Below are positions 37,806 to 46,237 of a stretch of DNA of 64,000 bases, in pieces. The position numbers were made by a program, and so were the translations under genes. Position 1 is the first letter of the stretch. Every line of letters starts with the position of its first letter. Origin of the DNA: Rhodococcus sp. PAMC28707 (GTDB taxonomy: Bacteria; Actinomycetota; Actinomycetes; Mycobacteriales; Mycobacteriaceae); contig NZ_CP039253.1 in assembly GCF_004795915.1 (NCBI RefSeq), positions 1,550,001 through 1,614,000 on the forward strand, read 5' to 3'. The notes beneath the pieces are model-generated. The model was not told the DNA's origin, made no database searches, and saw only the letters and a list, made by a program, of their open reading frames with translations.

Positions 37806-39881
37806 GTGCTGACCAAGTCCGACATCGCCGCCCGGGCAACCAATGCTGGACGACCGATTTCGCGCGCGCTGGCCGGGACCATCCTGACCGCCACCGGTGG
37901 ATGTGAGAATACCGTCGACGTCGCGCTGGAGGCCAGTAGACGTGTCGACGCGGACATGTCGGTCACCAAGGTCGTCGTCGACGCTGTCCATGCTCATCGA
38001 GTGATGTACCTCGCTGCGTTGACTCGCGCCGAGCAGAGTGTGGTCGCGCTGGCTCATTTCGGCGCCGAATCCGACACCGAAGTGCTGACCGAACTCATCG
38101 AGGGATCCACCGATCCGGCAGCAGTTCGCGAGAGTGCAGTAGCGGCAGGCGTATTGGCACAGGAACCTCCCTCACTGTCCGGTGTCACCGAGGTATTACT
38201 CGCCGCACTCGGCGCACCTCGACTCTCTGAGATACTTACTTCCCTGCTCGAATATCGCTGCAAGACAGACACTCTCGACGTCGCTATGGCAGTGACTATC
38301 GTCGGTGCAGGCGTTCGACATCCACAGTTGGCGTACTTCCTCACCGTCGAAGCTGATCGCGCAGAGCCCAAATCGGCCGCGACGCTGTATTCGTGTGCCG
38401 TCGACGCGGGCGCCGAACCACTTCCCTTGGCTGCGCGAAGGGCCGATGTAGCAGCTGTGCTCGGCGATCTCGATGCAGCCGAGCGATTCGGTGATCACAT
38501 CCTCGAGCACAGCGATTCGGTGACTGCAGGCCAATTGCGGACAGCGATAAGGACATCGGCCACCGTTGCTGCCGAGCGGGGCATGACCGAGCGTGGACGT
38601 CAACTCTACGAGTGGCTCGGCCCCGAACGCGCAGGAACGGACGCCCCACTGGCCGCCGTCGTCGCCTCGGTGGCAGGCGTCGTGCCTACCGGTACGGCTG
38701 CGACTACAGCACCGCCCACGTCGGCGACTGCTGCGCTGACCCTGCTGAACAGTGGACTACAGCAGTCCATCACTGCGGAGTCGACGGCCGAGACCACCGC
38801 TGCGACGAACACACTGATGCGCGCGGTGTCACTGTCCGGCGCCGACGTCAGGCGAGCGGCCCCCGAGACTGCGTCGGCAACCGCCATCTTGTTCGCGCTT
38901 CACTGTGGCGATCTCGGGCGCGTCGAATCGCTGGTGTCGCGGTCCACCGCACCCGTGCAGCATCCGAGCGGCACCAGAATTGCATTGCTCCACACCTGGG
39001 CGAGCATGCTGTCCGGTGATGTGGCAGCAGCAGCAGCCCGCATCGAGACGATGCGGATCCCGTCTTCGCACAGTCGAAATCGACTCTTCTTCCACGCGAT
39101 CGGAGTCGGGCTGGCCCGCCGGTCCGGTGACCGAGGGGCACTGATCAATGCTTGGGAGGAGGCGCAGGACGTCATCGCCGAATACTCGGCCGACTTGTTC
39201 TCACTGCTACCGATCGGTGAACTCTGGCTCGGGTCCGTGCGGGTGGGTCAACCCGACCGCATGACGCATCTGCTTGCGCAGGTCGAATCCGTACTTGCAG
39301 GCCTGGACGAGCCGAGCGCCTGGGCGTCGGCATTTCATTGGTACGGAGTTCAGGCCGCCATCGCTGCCGAGAACCCCACCGAACTGGTTCCGCATGCGCG
39401 GGCACTCGCCTCGGCAGCCGAATCGAACCGGTACAGCGCCACCCTCGCATCCGCCGGTCGCGCCTGGTTGGGCGTACTGCAAGGCCATCCGAACGTATCC
39501 GACGTCGAAGCGGCGGCCCACTCGCTCACCCAGTTCGGATTGTCGTGGGACGGCGCCCGCCTCGCCGGCGAAGCCGCACTGCGCGTCGCCGACACCCGAG
39601 CTGCGACCACATTGCTCCAGGTGGCTCGAGCACTTCGCCAGCCCGTCGCGTCACCGAGCGCGGAAACCGCAGAACCGAAAGGTGCGCTCAGCGCACGCGA
39701 GGCAGAAGTCGCGGAAATGCTCGTCCTCGGCATCACCTACCGCGAAGCAGGCAATCGGCTCTACATCTCTGCCAAGACCGTCGAACACCACGTCGCGCGC
39801 ATCAAGCGGCGCCTCGGTGCGGGCACACGCTCGGAACTGCTGTCGATGCTGCGTGGGATGGGCTACGGAACTACTGTGTAG
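37806..39881 (+). CDS. LuxR-family transcriptional regulator (candidate IniR)
   Basis: 691 residues from GTG 37806. The C-terminus is a GerE/LuxR HTH (about 627-690: ALSAREAEVAEMLVLGITYREAGNRLYISAKTVEHHVARIKRRL). The rest is a long helical, TPR-like region; no Walker A was seen, so it is not a complete STAND/MalT-type ATPase. In M. tuberculosis a large LuxR protein, IniR (Rv0339c), lies between etfD (Rv0338c) and the iniB side and activates iniBAC. Here the gene lies between iniB and etfD in the same relative order, which supports the same job. It is coupled to the Hsp70-like gene (8-nt gap). Confidence 0.75.
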   Translation: MLTKSDIAARATNAGRPISRALAGTILTATGGCENTVDVALEASRRVDADMSVTKVVVDAVHAHRVMYLAALTRAEQSVVALAHFGAESDTEVLTELIEGSTDPAAVRESAVAAGVLAQEPPSLSGVTEVLLAALGAPRLSEILTSLLEYRCKTDTLDVAMAVTIVGAGVRHPQLAYFLTVEADRAEPKSAATLYSCAVDAGAEPLPLAARRADVAAVLGDLDAAERFGDHILEHSDSVTAGQLRTAIRTSATVAAERGMTERGRQLYEWLGPERAGTDAPLAAVVASVAGVVPTGTAATTAPPTSATAALTLLNSGLQQSITAESTAETTAATNTLMRAVSLSGADVRRAAPETASATAILFALHCGDLGRVESLVSRSTAPVQHPSGTRIALLHTWASMLSGDVAAAAARIETMRIPSSHSRNRLFFHAIGVGLARRSGDRGALINAWEEAQDVIAEYSADLFSLLPIGELWLGSVRVGQPDRMTHLLAQVESVLAGLDEPSAWASAFHWYGVQAAIAAENPTELVPHARALASAAESNRYSATLASAGRAWLGVLQGHPNVSDVEAAAHSLTQFGLSWDGARLAGEAALRVADTRAATTLLQVARALRQPVASPSAETAEPKGALSAREAEVAEMLVLGITYREAGNRLYISAKTVEHHVARIKRRLGAGTRSELLSMLRGMGYGTTV

Positions 39882-39978
39882 TCGTGCGCGGGCTGTGTAA
39901 CTTCTGCGGGCCTGCACACGACATCTATCTCAGTACTCCGCCCACAAGGCATATGTAGACGACGAGGTAGCAGTAGCG

Positions 39979-41097
39979 ATGATAAATCGGTCCGCCGAAC
40001 CGGTGCAGGCCCATCCGCCCGCACACGTATTACCCGACGTCGGCATGTACATCGACAATCAGCGCGCGATCGCAGCGGTATCGCGGGCCGCGCATTCGAG
40101 TCCTTCCCTGCACGTCGCCTCCCTGCACGACACTGTTCTCTACGTCCATGCCGACGGTTCGGCTTCGCTCGGTCGAACCGTCGACCCCGATGCGGTCGAG
40201 TTCACCGGATTCGTCGACGCGATCGGTGAAGAAGCATCGAGTGATCATGCCCCCGGCGACCTCGTCGCGATGGCACTTCGGTGCCTTCTCGCCGACGTCG
40301 CCCAGTCCATCGGCACCCCGGTGGACACGCTCGCAGCTGCGGCGACATTCCCGGCCCGCTGGACGGCGGAACAGGTCTCGGCAGTGCGGATGGCCATGAG
40401 CCGCGTCGGCCTCGACCACGTCGCACTCGTCTCCGAGTCCGAAGCGCGCGCAGCCTGGGCAGGAGGACTCGATGTCAGGTGGGCCGGATCGGATTCCGGT
40501 ATCGCAGCCGCACGTGGCGCTGCGGTGCTCGCCGCCGAGTTCCCCATCGAGGCAGTGACCGAGGAAATACCGCTGCGGACTCCGGTGCGCCCACTGTGGA
40601 CACGCACCCCCATCCTTGCGGCGGCCGCGTTCGCAGCCCTGCTGACGCTCGGCGCGGGCCTGACGGCACTGTTGATTCAGGACACTTCCGGGCCGTCGAT
40701 TCCAGAGATCGACAGCGCACAGATCGCCGAGGCCACCGTTCCGATCGTCCGACCGAGTTCGCAGATTCCGTTCCCCACGGTCGTACCGTTCCTCGAACCA
40801 TCGACCGCACAGATCCTCGCCCCGACCCCTGCGCCCACCACTGAGCCCCCGAAACCGCCTCGGACCTCGGACGTCGTCACACCTCCGACGACCGAGCCCG
40901 CCCCGAAGACCTCGGTCGAAACCAGGCCGGAAACGACCACGCCGAAGACCGTGGAGCCGGACGTCGACAAGCCGGAGGTGGTCGTGCCGAGCCCGGAGAA
41001 GCCGACCGATCCGATCGATCCGGAGAAGCCCCCGGAGTCCGGCGGCACCACCCCGGACAGTCAGCAGGACGACACCATGGCGAAGCCGACACCATGA
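39979..41097 (+). CDS. Membrane-anchored half-Hsp70 protein (lobe I only)
   Basis: 372 residues. Residues about 20-160 match lobe I of an Hsp70 ATPase (VGMYIDNQRAIAAVS in place of DLGTT; a PARWTAEQVSAVRMAMSRVGLDHVALVSESEARAAW segment typical of the region before phosphate-2). The sequence then jumps to the closing helix (SGIAAARGAAVLAAEFP). Lobe II, with its phosphate-2 and adenosine motifs, is absent. A membrane helix (about 211-234) and a Pro/Thr/Glu-rich exported tail follow. The stop overlaps the next gene's start (ATGA). ATP hydrolysis is unlikely. It could be a ligand-binding or scaffold partner. Confidence 0.72.
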   Translation: MINRSAEPVQAHPPAHVLPDVGMYIDNQRAIAAVSRAAHSSPSLHVASLHDTVLYVHADGSASLGRTVDPDAVEFTGFVDAIGEEASSDHAPGDLVAMALRCLLADVAQSIGTPVDTLAAAATFPARWTAEQVSAVRMAMSRVGLDHVALVSESEARAAWAGGLDVRWAGSDSGIAAARGAAVLAAEFPIEAVTEEIPLRTPVRPLWTRTPILAAAAFAALLTLGAGLTALLIQDTSGPSIPEIDSAQIAEATVPIVRPSSQIPFPTVVPFLEPSTAQILAPTPAPTTEPPKPPRTSDVVTPPTTEPAPKTSVETRPETTTPKTVEPDVDKPEVVVPSPEKPTDPIDPEKPPESGGTTPDSQQDDTMAKPTP

Positions 41098-42161
41098 CCG
41101 GATACCTGGCGATGACGATCGCCGACGGAGTGTCGGTGGCAGTCCATCGACGTACCCGAAGCGAGCACCCGTCGGTATTCGTCACCGACACCGCCCTGTC
41201 CTACTCCGGCGACGGCACCGCGCGACTCGGAGCCGACGCGTCAGCGGACTCGACGCCCCTCGTCGGATTCTTCGGCCGCGTCGACGAGCCAGAGGACAGC
41301 GGTCAAGAGTTCCGCGCCGAAGATCTCGTCGCGACCGCCGCCTTCTGCCTCGTGAACGCGGTGACCGCCGAGCACGGTGGCACCGTGCCGCACGCAGTCC
41401 TGACACACCCGAACACCTGGAGTTCTCGCGCGATCGACTCGGTGCGGGACGCCCTCGACCGCGTCGACCTCGATCAGGTCACGCTGATCTCGGACGAGTC
41501 TGCTGCGCGGGAATTTTTTCGATCGAACTCCGGTGACCTCGACCAGGTCACCGTCACCCGCGGTGCGCTGGGAATCGTCGAAGCCATGTACCCGGTCCCA
41601 GCAGATTCGGCCGATACCGACGCACTGCCCGTCGTCACTCCCGCGCCCGCCTTGGCATTCTCGGAGGCGATCCCGGTGCAGGGTCCACCGGCGCACGAAA
41701 GTACACAGTCGACGGAATCACCGAACTCCAAGCGCCCCATCGCCATCGTGACAGCGGCTGCCGTCGCGCTCGTTCTCGTCTCGATCGGTATCGCCGCGGC
41801 CATGGGTGCATTCAGCGACGGAGCCGGCGTCGCTCCCCCCACGATCACCGATGCGGGCGCCACACCGACAACCGAATCGTCGCCGACGCCTGTCCCCGCC
41901 GCTGCCGTGCCGATTCCGACCTTCGGCGCCCCACCCAGCGAATTGCCGAGCCCGGAATCGGTGCCGACTCCTGCGCCGCCGAATCCTGCGCCGCCGATCG
42001 TCGAGACGATTCCGGCGCAGCCACTTCCCCCGCCCGCCCCGGAGACCGTTGCGCCCGATCCGGTCGAACCCTCATTACCACCCCCGCCGACGAAAACGCA
42101 GCCACCACGGCTGACTTTTCCCGACTTCACGTTTCCCGATCTTTCCCTGCCAGGCCGCTGA
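41094..42161 (+). CDS. Membrane-anchored half-Hsp70 protein (lobe I only), second copy
   Basis: 355 residues with the same layout as the preceding gene. It has an N-terminal MTIADGVSVAVHRR strand, the lobe I core (HAVLTHPNTWSSRAIDSVRDALDRVDLDQVTLISDESAAREFF), then directly the closing helix (VTRGALGIVEAMYP). A membrane helix follows at about 215-240 (IAIVTAAAVALVLVSIGIAAAMGAF) and a Pro-rich exported tail ending PRLTFPDFTFPDLSLPGR. It overlaps the previous gene by 4 nt, so the two are made together, suggesting a heteromeric pair. It is similar in design to, but much diverged from, the neighbour. Confidence 0.72.
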   Translation: MTGYLAMTIADGVSVAVHRRTRSEHPSVFVTDTALSYSGDGTARLGADASADSTPLVGFFGRVDEPEDSGQEFRAEDLVATAAFCLVNAVTAEHGGTVPHAVLTHPNTWSSRAIDSVRDALDRVDLDQVTLISDESAAREFFRSNSGDLDQVTVTRGALGIVEAMYPVPADSADTDALPVVTPAPALAFSEAIPVQGPPAHESTQSTESPNSKRPIAIVTAAAVALVLVSIGIAAAMGAFSDGAGVAPPTITDAGATPTTESSPTPVPAAAVPIPTFGAPPSELPSPESVPTPAPPNPAPPIVETIPAQPLPPPAPETVAPDPVEPSLPPPPTKTQPPRLTFPDFTFPDLSLPGR

Positions 42162-42237
42162 CCATACCGTTCATAAATTTTTGTGACCTATGGCCTAAGG
42201 TGGGGCGCTGACGGCCAGCACCTGATGAAGGGATTTC

Positions 42238-43554
42238 ATGCGTAACACGGGGGCACTGCGCGCAGCGGTGGTTTGTTCGACGGCGTTTTTACTCTTCGGT
42301 ACCTTCTCTGCACCGGCCTCGGCCGAGCCCGACAGTGGAGTCGACCAGTCTGCCGCAGATCAGTTGCCGCGTGAACTCGCAGAGGCTGTAGAACGCGATC
42401 TGAAAATCTCTCCCCAGGAGTACCTCGATCGCGCAGCCCGTGCGCAGGAGTTGTCCACTTACGCAACGGATTTCCGCGCCAACCGACCAGCCGACTTCGC
42501 TGGTGCCTGGATAGGTCCCGACGGCAAGGCAGTCGTCGCAGTGACATCTCAGGACGCCGCCCATGCCGTGGCGCAGGACGGCTACGAGTCCGCGCAGGCC
42601 CCAGTCTCGGCAGACGGGCTGGAACGGTCCCTCACGGACCTGAACAACTGGATCTCCACCTTGCCTCGCGAGGTCGCCAGTCAGGTCAACGGCACCTCGA
42701 TCGACGTTTTGGACAATCAGATCGTCATCGACCTCGCGAACAGTCCCATCGGCAACGCGCTCAACCTTCCGACACTGCTGGCGAACCTGAAGGTCAATTT
42801 GTCGCCGGGTGGACCCAAGCCCACCGATCCCACACCGATGGGAGGAGACACCTACGTCACCACCTCGGGTCCCATCAAGGACACCGCGCCCACCGACATC
42901 AGCGTCTGTTCCTTCGGATTCAACGCCACATCGGGCTCCGGCGAATCGGTCAACCTCAGTGCAGGGCATTGCAATCCGAATGCCTCCACCGGCGTAGGCG
43001 GCGCACCGGTCTACCTGCCCAACCCGGCCAACGTGCACGAGAGCACCCAAATCGGCACCTTCGCCAAGTCCAGCCTCGGATCCCCCAGCGCACTCGACTG
43101 GTCGGTCATCTCACTCAACGACAACGGCACCTCCTCCGGTCTCGACAAGCCGACCGTCCGCGGAGCCAACGGCAGCACGGTGACCATCACCGGCACTGCT
43201 TCCCCCGTCGTCGGAGCGCCCGTCTGCAAGTCCGGTCAGTCGTCCTCGTTCACCTGCGGGGTAGTTGCCGCAGACCGCGTCGAGACCCAACTGTTCATGG
43301 ACGACGGCACCAGCCGCACCGTTCGCGGCTTCGCAAGTACCGCATGCACTCTCGCGGGTGACAGTGGTGGCGCCATCGTGACGGGAACGCTCGCTCTGGG
43401 AATCACCAGCGGCTCCAACAGTGGCGGCGCACCGGATTGCACCGAGGCCAACCTTGCACTCGCCCAGTTCGGTGGCACGGCAAGCTTGGGAATCCCGATC
43501 GATCAGGTTGCGGCAGAAACAGGCACAACCGTCAGGACTGCCTCGCTCGACTGA
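42238..43554 (+). CDS. Secreted chymotrypsin-like (S1 family) serine protease
   Basis: 438 residues. Signal peptide MRNTGALRAAVVCSTAFLLFGTFSAPASA (cut after ASA near 29), then a pro-region of about 180 residues. The catalytic domain follows with His244 (SAGHCN), Asp287 (ALDWSVISL) and Ser376 (AGDSGGAIV). Cys residues are placed to form disulfides (CSFGF...GHCN, SACTLAGDSGG-like text). This is the alpha-lytic/S. griseus protease branch common in rhodococci. It follows the half-Hsp70 pair by 76 nt but has its own RBS and probably its own promoter. The substrate is unknown. Confidence 0.88.
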   Translation: MRNTGALRAAVVCSTAFLLFGTFSAPASAEPDSGVDQSAADQLPRELAEAVERDLKISPQEYLDRAARAQELSTYATDFRANRPADFAGAWIGPDGKAVVAVTSQDAAHAVAQDGYESAQAPVSADGLERSLTDLNNWISTLPREVASQVNGTSIDVLDNQIVIDLANSPIGNALNLPTLLANLKVNLSPGGPKPTDPTPMGGDTYVTTSGPIKDTAPTDISVCSFGFNATSGSGESVNLSAGHCNPNASTGVGGAPVYLPNPANVHESTQIGTFAKSSLGSPSALDWSVISLNDNGTSSGLDKPTVRGANGSTVTITGTASPVVGAPVCKSGQSSSFTCGVVAADRVETQLFMDDGTSRTVRGFASTACTLAGDSGGAIVTGTLALGITSGSNSGGAPDCTEANLALAQFGGTASLGIPIDQVAAETGTTVRTASLD

Positions 43555-43581
43555 AAATAGTCCGCTCCGCCCGGGGGCGAG

Positions 43582-44625
43582 TCACCGAAAGCGCTGGACG
43601 TACCGTCGCATGCGCGAGAGGGCCGGGGGAAGCTGGCGAAGAAGTCGGACCAGCACCCCGGACATGACCCAGGCCGTCGGTACCGCAGACACTCGAACGA
43701 GCTCGTAATCCGATGTGGCCCAAGCCGATTTGATCTCGTTGACGCCTACTCCCTGGTCGAGTGCGTCGACGCCCAGTTCGTCGTGATTGTTCGCGAACCA
43801 TTCGATCAGTTGATGGCCGGGTTGGCACCGCCCGACCGACGGGTCGTAATGCGTGAGCCACCCTTCCATCCGTGAGCCTGTTCGCAGCCCGATCTCGTGG
43901 GCTGCCCATTGCCCGTCGATCACCAGACCTGCAATGCAGAGCCTGCCCGCTCGCGCCTCGCTCCGTAGGAAGTCATGAGCGAACTCGCCGTGCGGCGCAG
44001 TCAGATAGTTGATCTTCGTGGTGCCGGCGATCCCGCGGACCGCTACCTCCAAGATGTCGTTCCACCGAGCGTCCAGATGCGAGACCTCGGTGATCTCCTC
44101 GACCCGGAACGACGACCGACGCTGCACCTCGCTGCGGTATTGGCGAAGCCTCTTCAGCGACTTCGCACTTCGAATGCCCGAGGCACTCTGCCCGACAGCC
44201 AGATCGATGACCGGGACACGTTCACGCACCATCATCTCGACTGTCCACGACGGGTGCTGCGCGAGCCTCAGCACGGTGGGATCGTTAGCAATCATCGAAT
44301 CCGCATCGACCATGTAGCCGAGGGATGCAATGGCGTCGAGCAACGAGTCGGAGGCTTCGGGATCCTCGCTGAGAAATTCGATCGGCACTCCCAAACCGGT
44401 CCCGATCACCTTTGCGAGAGTGAACGGCCCTCGGCGCACCAGAGACAAAGCTGCCGACGCAACCAAACGCCCATCTCGACGAATCGCCACCAATTCGAAG
44501 TCGAGACTCAACGCATGCGCAACATTGACCACAAAGCTCGGCCTCGACGAGAACACCGTCCCGACCCGGTCAGCGAGCGCGGACCACTCGGATTCGATGG
44601 ACGAGGGCTCGGAGTGGACATGCAT
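43582..44625 (-). CDS. GNAT-fold acyltransferase-like protein (CelD/FemAB-like)
   Basis: About 347 residues from ATG 44625 (GTG near 44652 or farther are possible). A GNAT-type core of the CelD/BcsL group: FELVAIRRDGRLVASAALSLV in the N half, RLCIAGLVIDGQWAAHEIGLRTGSRMEGWLTHYDP and PGHQLIEWFAN in the C half, the latter being the acyl-CoA/acyl-tRNA site region. The C-terminus is basic (LRQLPPALSRMRRYVQRFR). A role in cell-envelope or exopolysaccharide acylation is typical of the group but unproven here. It is convergent with the S1 protease gene. Confidence 0.7.
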   Translation of the reverse strand: MHVHSEPSSIESEWSALADRVGTVFSSRPSFVVNVAHALSLDFELVAIRRDGRLVASAALSLVRRGPFTLAKVIGTGLGVPIEFLSEDPEASDSLLDAIASLGYMVDADSMIANDPTVLRLAQHPSWTVEMMVRERVPVIDLAVGQSASGIRSAKSLKRLRQYRSEVQRRSSFRVEEITEVSHLDARWNDILEVAVRGIAGTTKINYLTAPHGEFAHDFLRSEARAGRLCIAGLVIDGQWAAHEIGLRTGSRMEGWLTHYDPSVGRCQPGHQLIEWFANNHDELGVDALDQGVGVNEIKSAWATSDYELVRVSAVPTAWVMSGVLVRLLRQLPPALSRMRRYVQRFR

Positions 44626-44962
44626 CGTAACTGCAGTGACGCCTGTTTCCACTCCAACAAAGTACCAAGGGATTGCAAAGAAAACCAAAACATTCATCCG
44701 AACAACCGACACGCGGACTGAGGGTCTCCACACGCACCCGTGGGCCGAAACCTGTCCTGGCAGTGTTCAATTCGACGGACATCGCGTCAGATATCGCCGC
44801 GGACAGTCGGGCACCTTCACACGGCTTCATTCACACGAGGCGCACCAGTCCTGGCTCGGAGCGATCGCAGTCGGCGGCGTCGTTCGGCTACCTGGTGATC
44901 ATCGAGGTGTCGGGAATCAGATGGACAGACCCGGGTGTTCGATTCGGCTGACCTGGAACGCG
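44626..44962. other. Intergenic region without supportable gene
   Basis: About 337 nt between the start of the acyltransferase-like gene and the terminator of the next minus-strand gene. Short open frames here have no RBS or family resemblance. A promoter for the acyltransferase gene must lie at its left side. Confidence 0.5.
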
Positions 44963-44999
44963 AATGAGCCGGCCACCTCGTCGAGGTGGCCGGCTCATT
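44963..44999. terminator. Strong hairpin terminator of the glycine-zipper protein gene
   Basis: An 18-bp perfect inverted repeat (AATGAGCCGGCCACCTCG, one central base), effectively a 15-bp stem with a 7-nt loop, 20 nt past the stop at 45020. Confidence 0.88.
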
Positions 45000-45019
45000 G
45001 GAGCAAGAGAGTGGAGAAA

Positions 45020-45685
45020 CTACTTCGCGAACTGCGTGGTTCCCGGGGCAGCGTTCAGGGTGTTGAGCAGATCGATTCCTGCCACGACCAAGGTTGGTCC
45101 GCCGGCGACGATTGTGCCAATGATTCCACCAATTGCAGCGAAAGCTGGCACAGTACCGATCCCGACGGGGCCCGCAAGGAAGCCGATGAGACCGATACCG
45201 AAACCGATTGCGGTTCCAGTGAAGCCACCGATAGCGGTCGCAATACCAAGCTGCGACGCGAAGACCTCTTGGGCCTTTGAATTTTCTTCGGCCGAGGCGA
45301 CCTGCGTTGCACCGAGCGTGCGGGAGTTGGCCGAGGCCTTGGTCAGATCGAGCTGAGGAACGAGACGGAGCGTCTTGCCGTCGTTGTCGACGTTCTGCTC
45401 GTACGGGAAGCTCATGCCGCCGAGATTGAAGCTGAGCGGCAGGGTGACGACTACGTTCTCTGCCTGATCGAGCACGTCGACGGTCTTGCCGTCGTCGGCG
45501 ACCTTGAAGACGCCCGCATCGATCGTGGTGACGATGGTGCGATCTTCGAGGTTCGACTCGTAGCCGATGTCCTGTGCAGGAGCCTCTGGCGCCGCCGGAG
45601 TCGGATCTGCATAGGCTGTTCCGCTGGCGAGCCCCATCGCCGCGGCAACGAGCACCGATGTGACGACCATTTTGCTGAGTTTCAT
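45020..45685 (-). CDS. Exported protein with C-terminal glycine-zipper hydrophobic domain
   Basis: 221 residues from ATG 45685. Signal peptide MKLSKMVVTSVLVAAAMGLASGTAYA (cut after AYA near 26). A beta-rich middle (RTIVTTIDAGVFKVADDGKTVDVLDQAENVVVTLPLSFNLGG) may be a small jelly-roll-like domain. A C-terminal hydrophobic segment of about 70 residues (ATAIGGFTGTAIGFGIGLIGFLAGPVGIG...GGIIGTIVAGGP) has GxxxG spacing typical of glycine zippers, which oligomerise in membranes. Similar proteins are frequent in rhodococci without assigned function. Pore formation in the mycomembrane is a possibility only. An in-frame start 60 codons upstream has no support. Confidence 0.68.
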   Translation of the reverse strand: MKLSKMVVTSVLVAAAMGLASGTAYADPTPAAPEAPAQDIGYESNLEDRTIVTTIDAGVFKVADDGKTVDVLDQAENVVVTLPLSFNLGGMSFPYEQNVDNDGKTLRLVPQLDLTKASANSRTLGATQVASAEENSKAQEVFASQLGIATAIGGFTGTAIGFGIGLIGFLAGPVGIGTVPAFAAIGGIIGTIVAGGPTLVVAGIDLLNTLNAAPGTTQFAK

Positions 45686-46124
45686 CTGGAGATTGTTTCC
45701 GTTTCTATGCAAATCGAGCCCGGCTGTTGTCGAACAGAGTTGCCCCGCAGACGCAGAAACACCCCAAGACCGAATCCGCGAGTTAGTCGGTGCGGCAGCA
45801 GCATAACCTACAACTCGACCGATCGTTATCCTCTCGCGTTCTTTTCGAGTCACAATAGTTCTCATTTGTCACATCTGAACCCTCTGACACAAACAATGGA
45901 CACGATTCGGTACCGAACTTGGACTACGACCGTGCGTCGGTGACCGCCGATCCGAACCCTCGAAGAAGGCAATGCGAGCGAACTTAGGACTGCCTTCTCG
46001 AACACCGGTGTTCGCCCTACGCATAACGTGACCACCAGGACGCACTCTACCGACCGGTTCAGCCCACCGGAAAGTTGAACGATCCGGCGATCCACCAGCG
46101 CAGAGCGATCTCCGCGTTGCTAAG

Positions 46125-46138
46125 TTACCCACCAGTAC
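46125..46138. promoter_or_regulatory. TetR-type palindrome, distal copy, before etfD
   Basis: TTACCCACCAGTAC agrees at 11 of 14 positions with the reverse complement of the proximal copy. It is 24 nt upstream of that copy, start to start. Confidence 0.45.
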
Positions 46139-46148
46139 GCAAACCTTA

Positions 46149-46162
46149 TTACTGGCGAGTAA
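46149..46162. promoter_or_regulatory. TetR-type palindrome, proximal copy, before etfD
   Basis: TTACTGGCGAGTAA, with TTACT/AGTAA half-sites, is 76 nt before ATG 46238. Such sites are read by TetR/FadR-type regulators of fatty-acid genes. The specific regulator is not encoded nearby. Confidence 0.6.
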
Positions 46163-46237
46163 CCTGAAAAGTCGTACGCTTGTCGGGCTCGACCCGAGGC
46201 AGCTCCCCCGCTGCCTAAATAACGAAAGGCCGCTTAC

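Larger units (their letters stand above)
45686..46237. other. Intergenic region, divergent promoters
   Basis: 552 nt without a gene I can support. The left 250 nt serve the exported glycine-zipper protein, the right 120 nt serve etfD and carry two TetR-type palindromes. Antisense frames that extend from etfD into it are shadows. Nothing is recognised at 45900-46100. Confidence 0.6.

Noticed and set aside
44673..44951. 92-codon plus-strand frame in the 44.7-45.0 kb gap
   Set aside because: No RBS, starts inside the acyltransferase promoter area, and composition does not resemble coding sequence.
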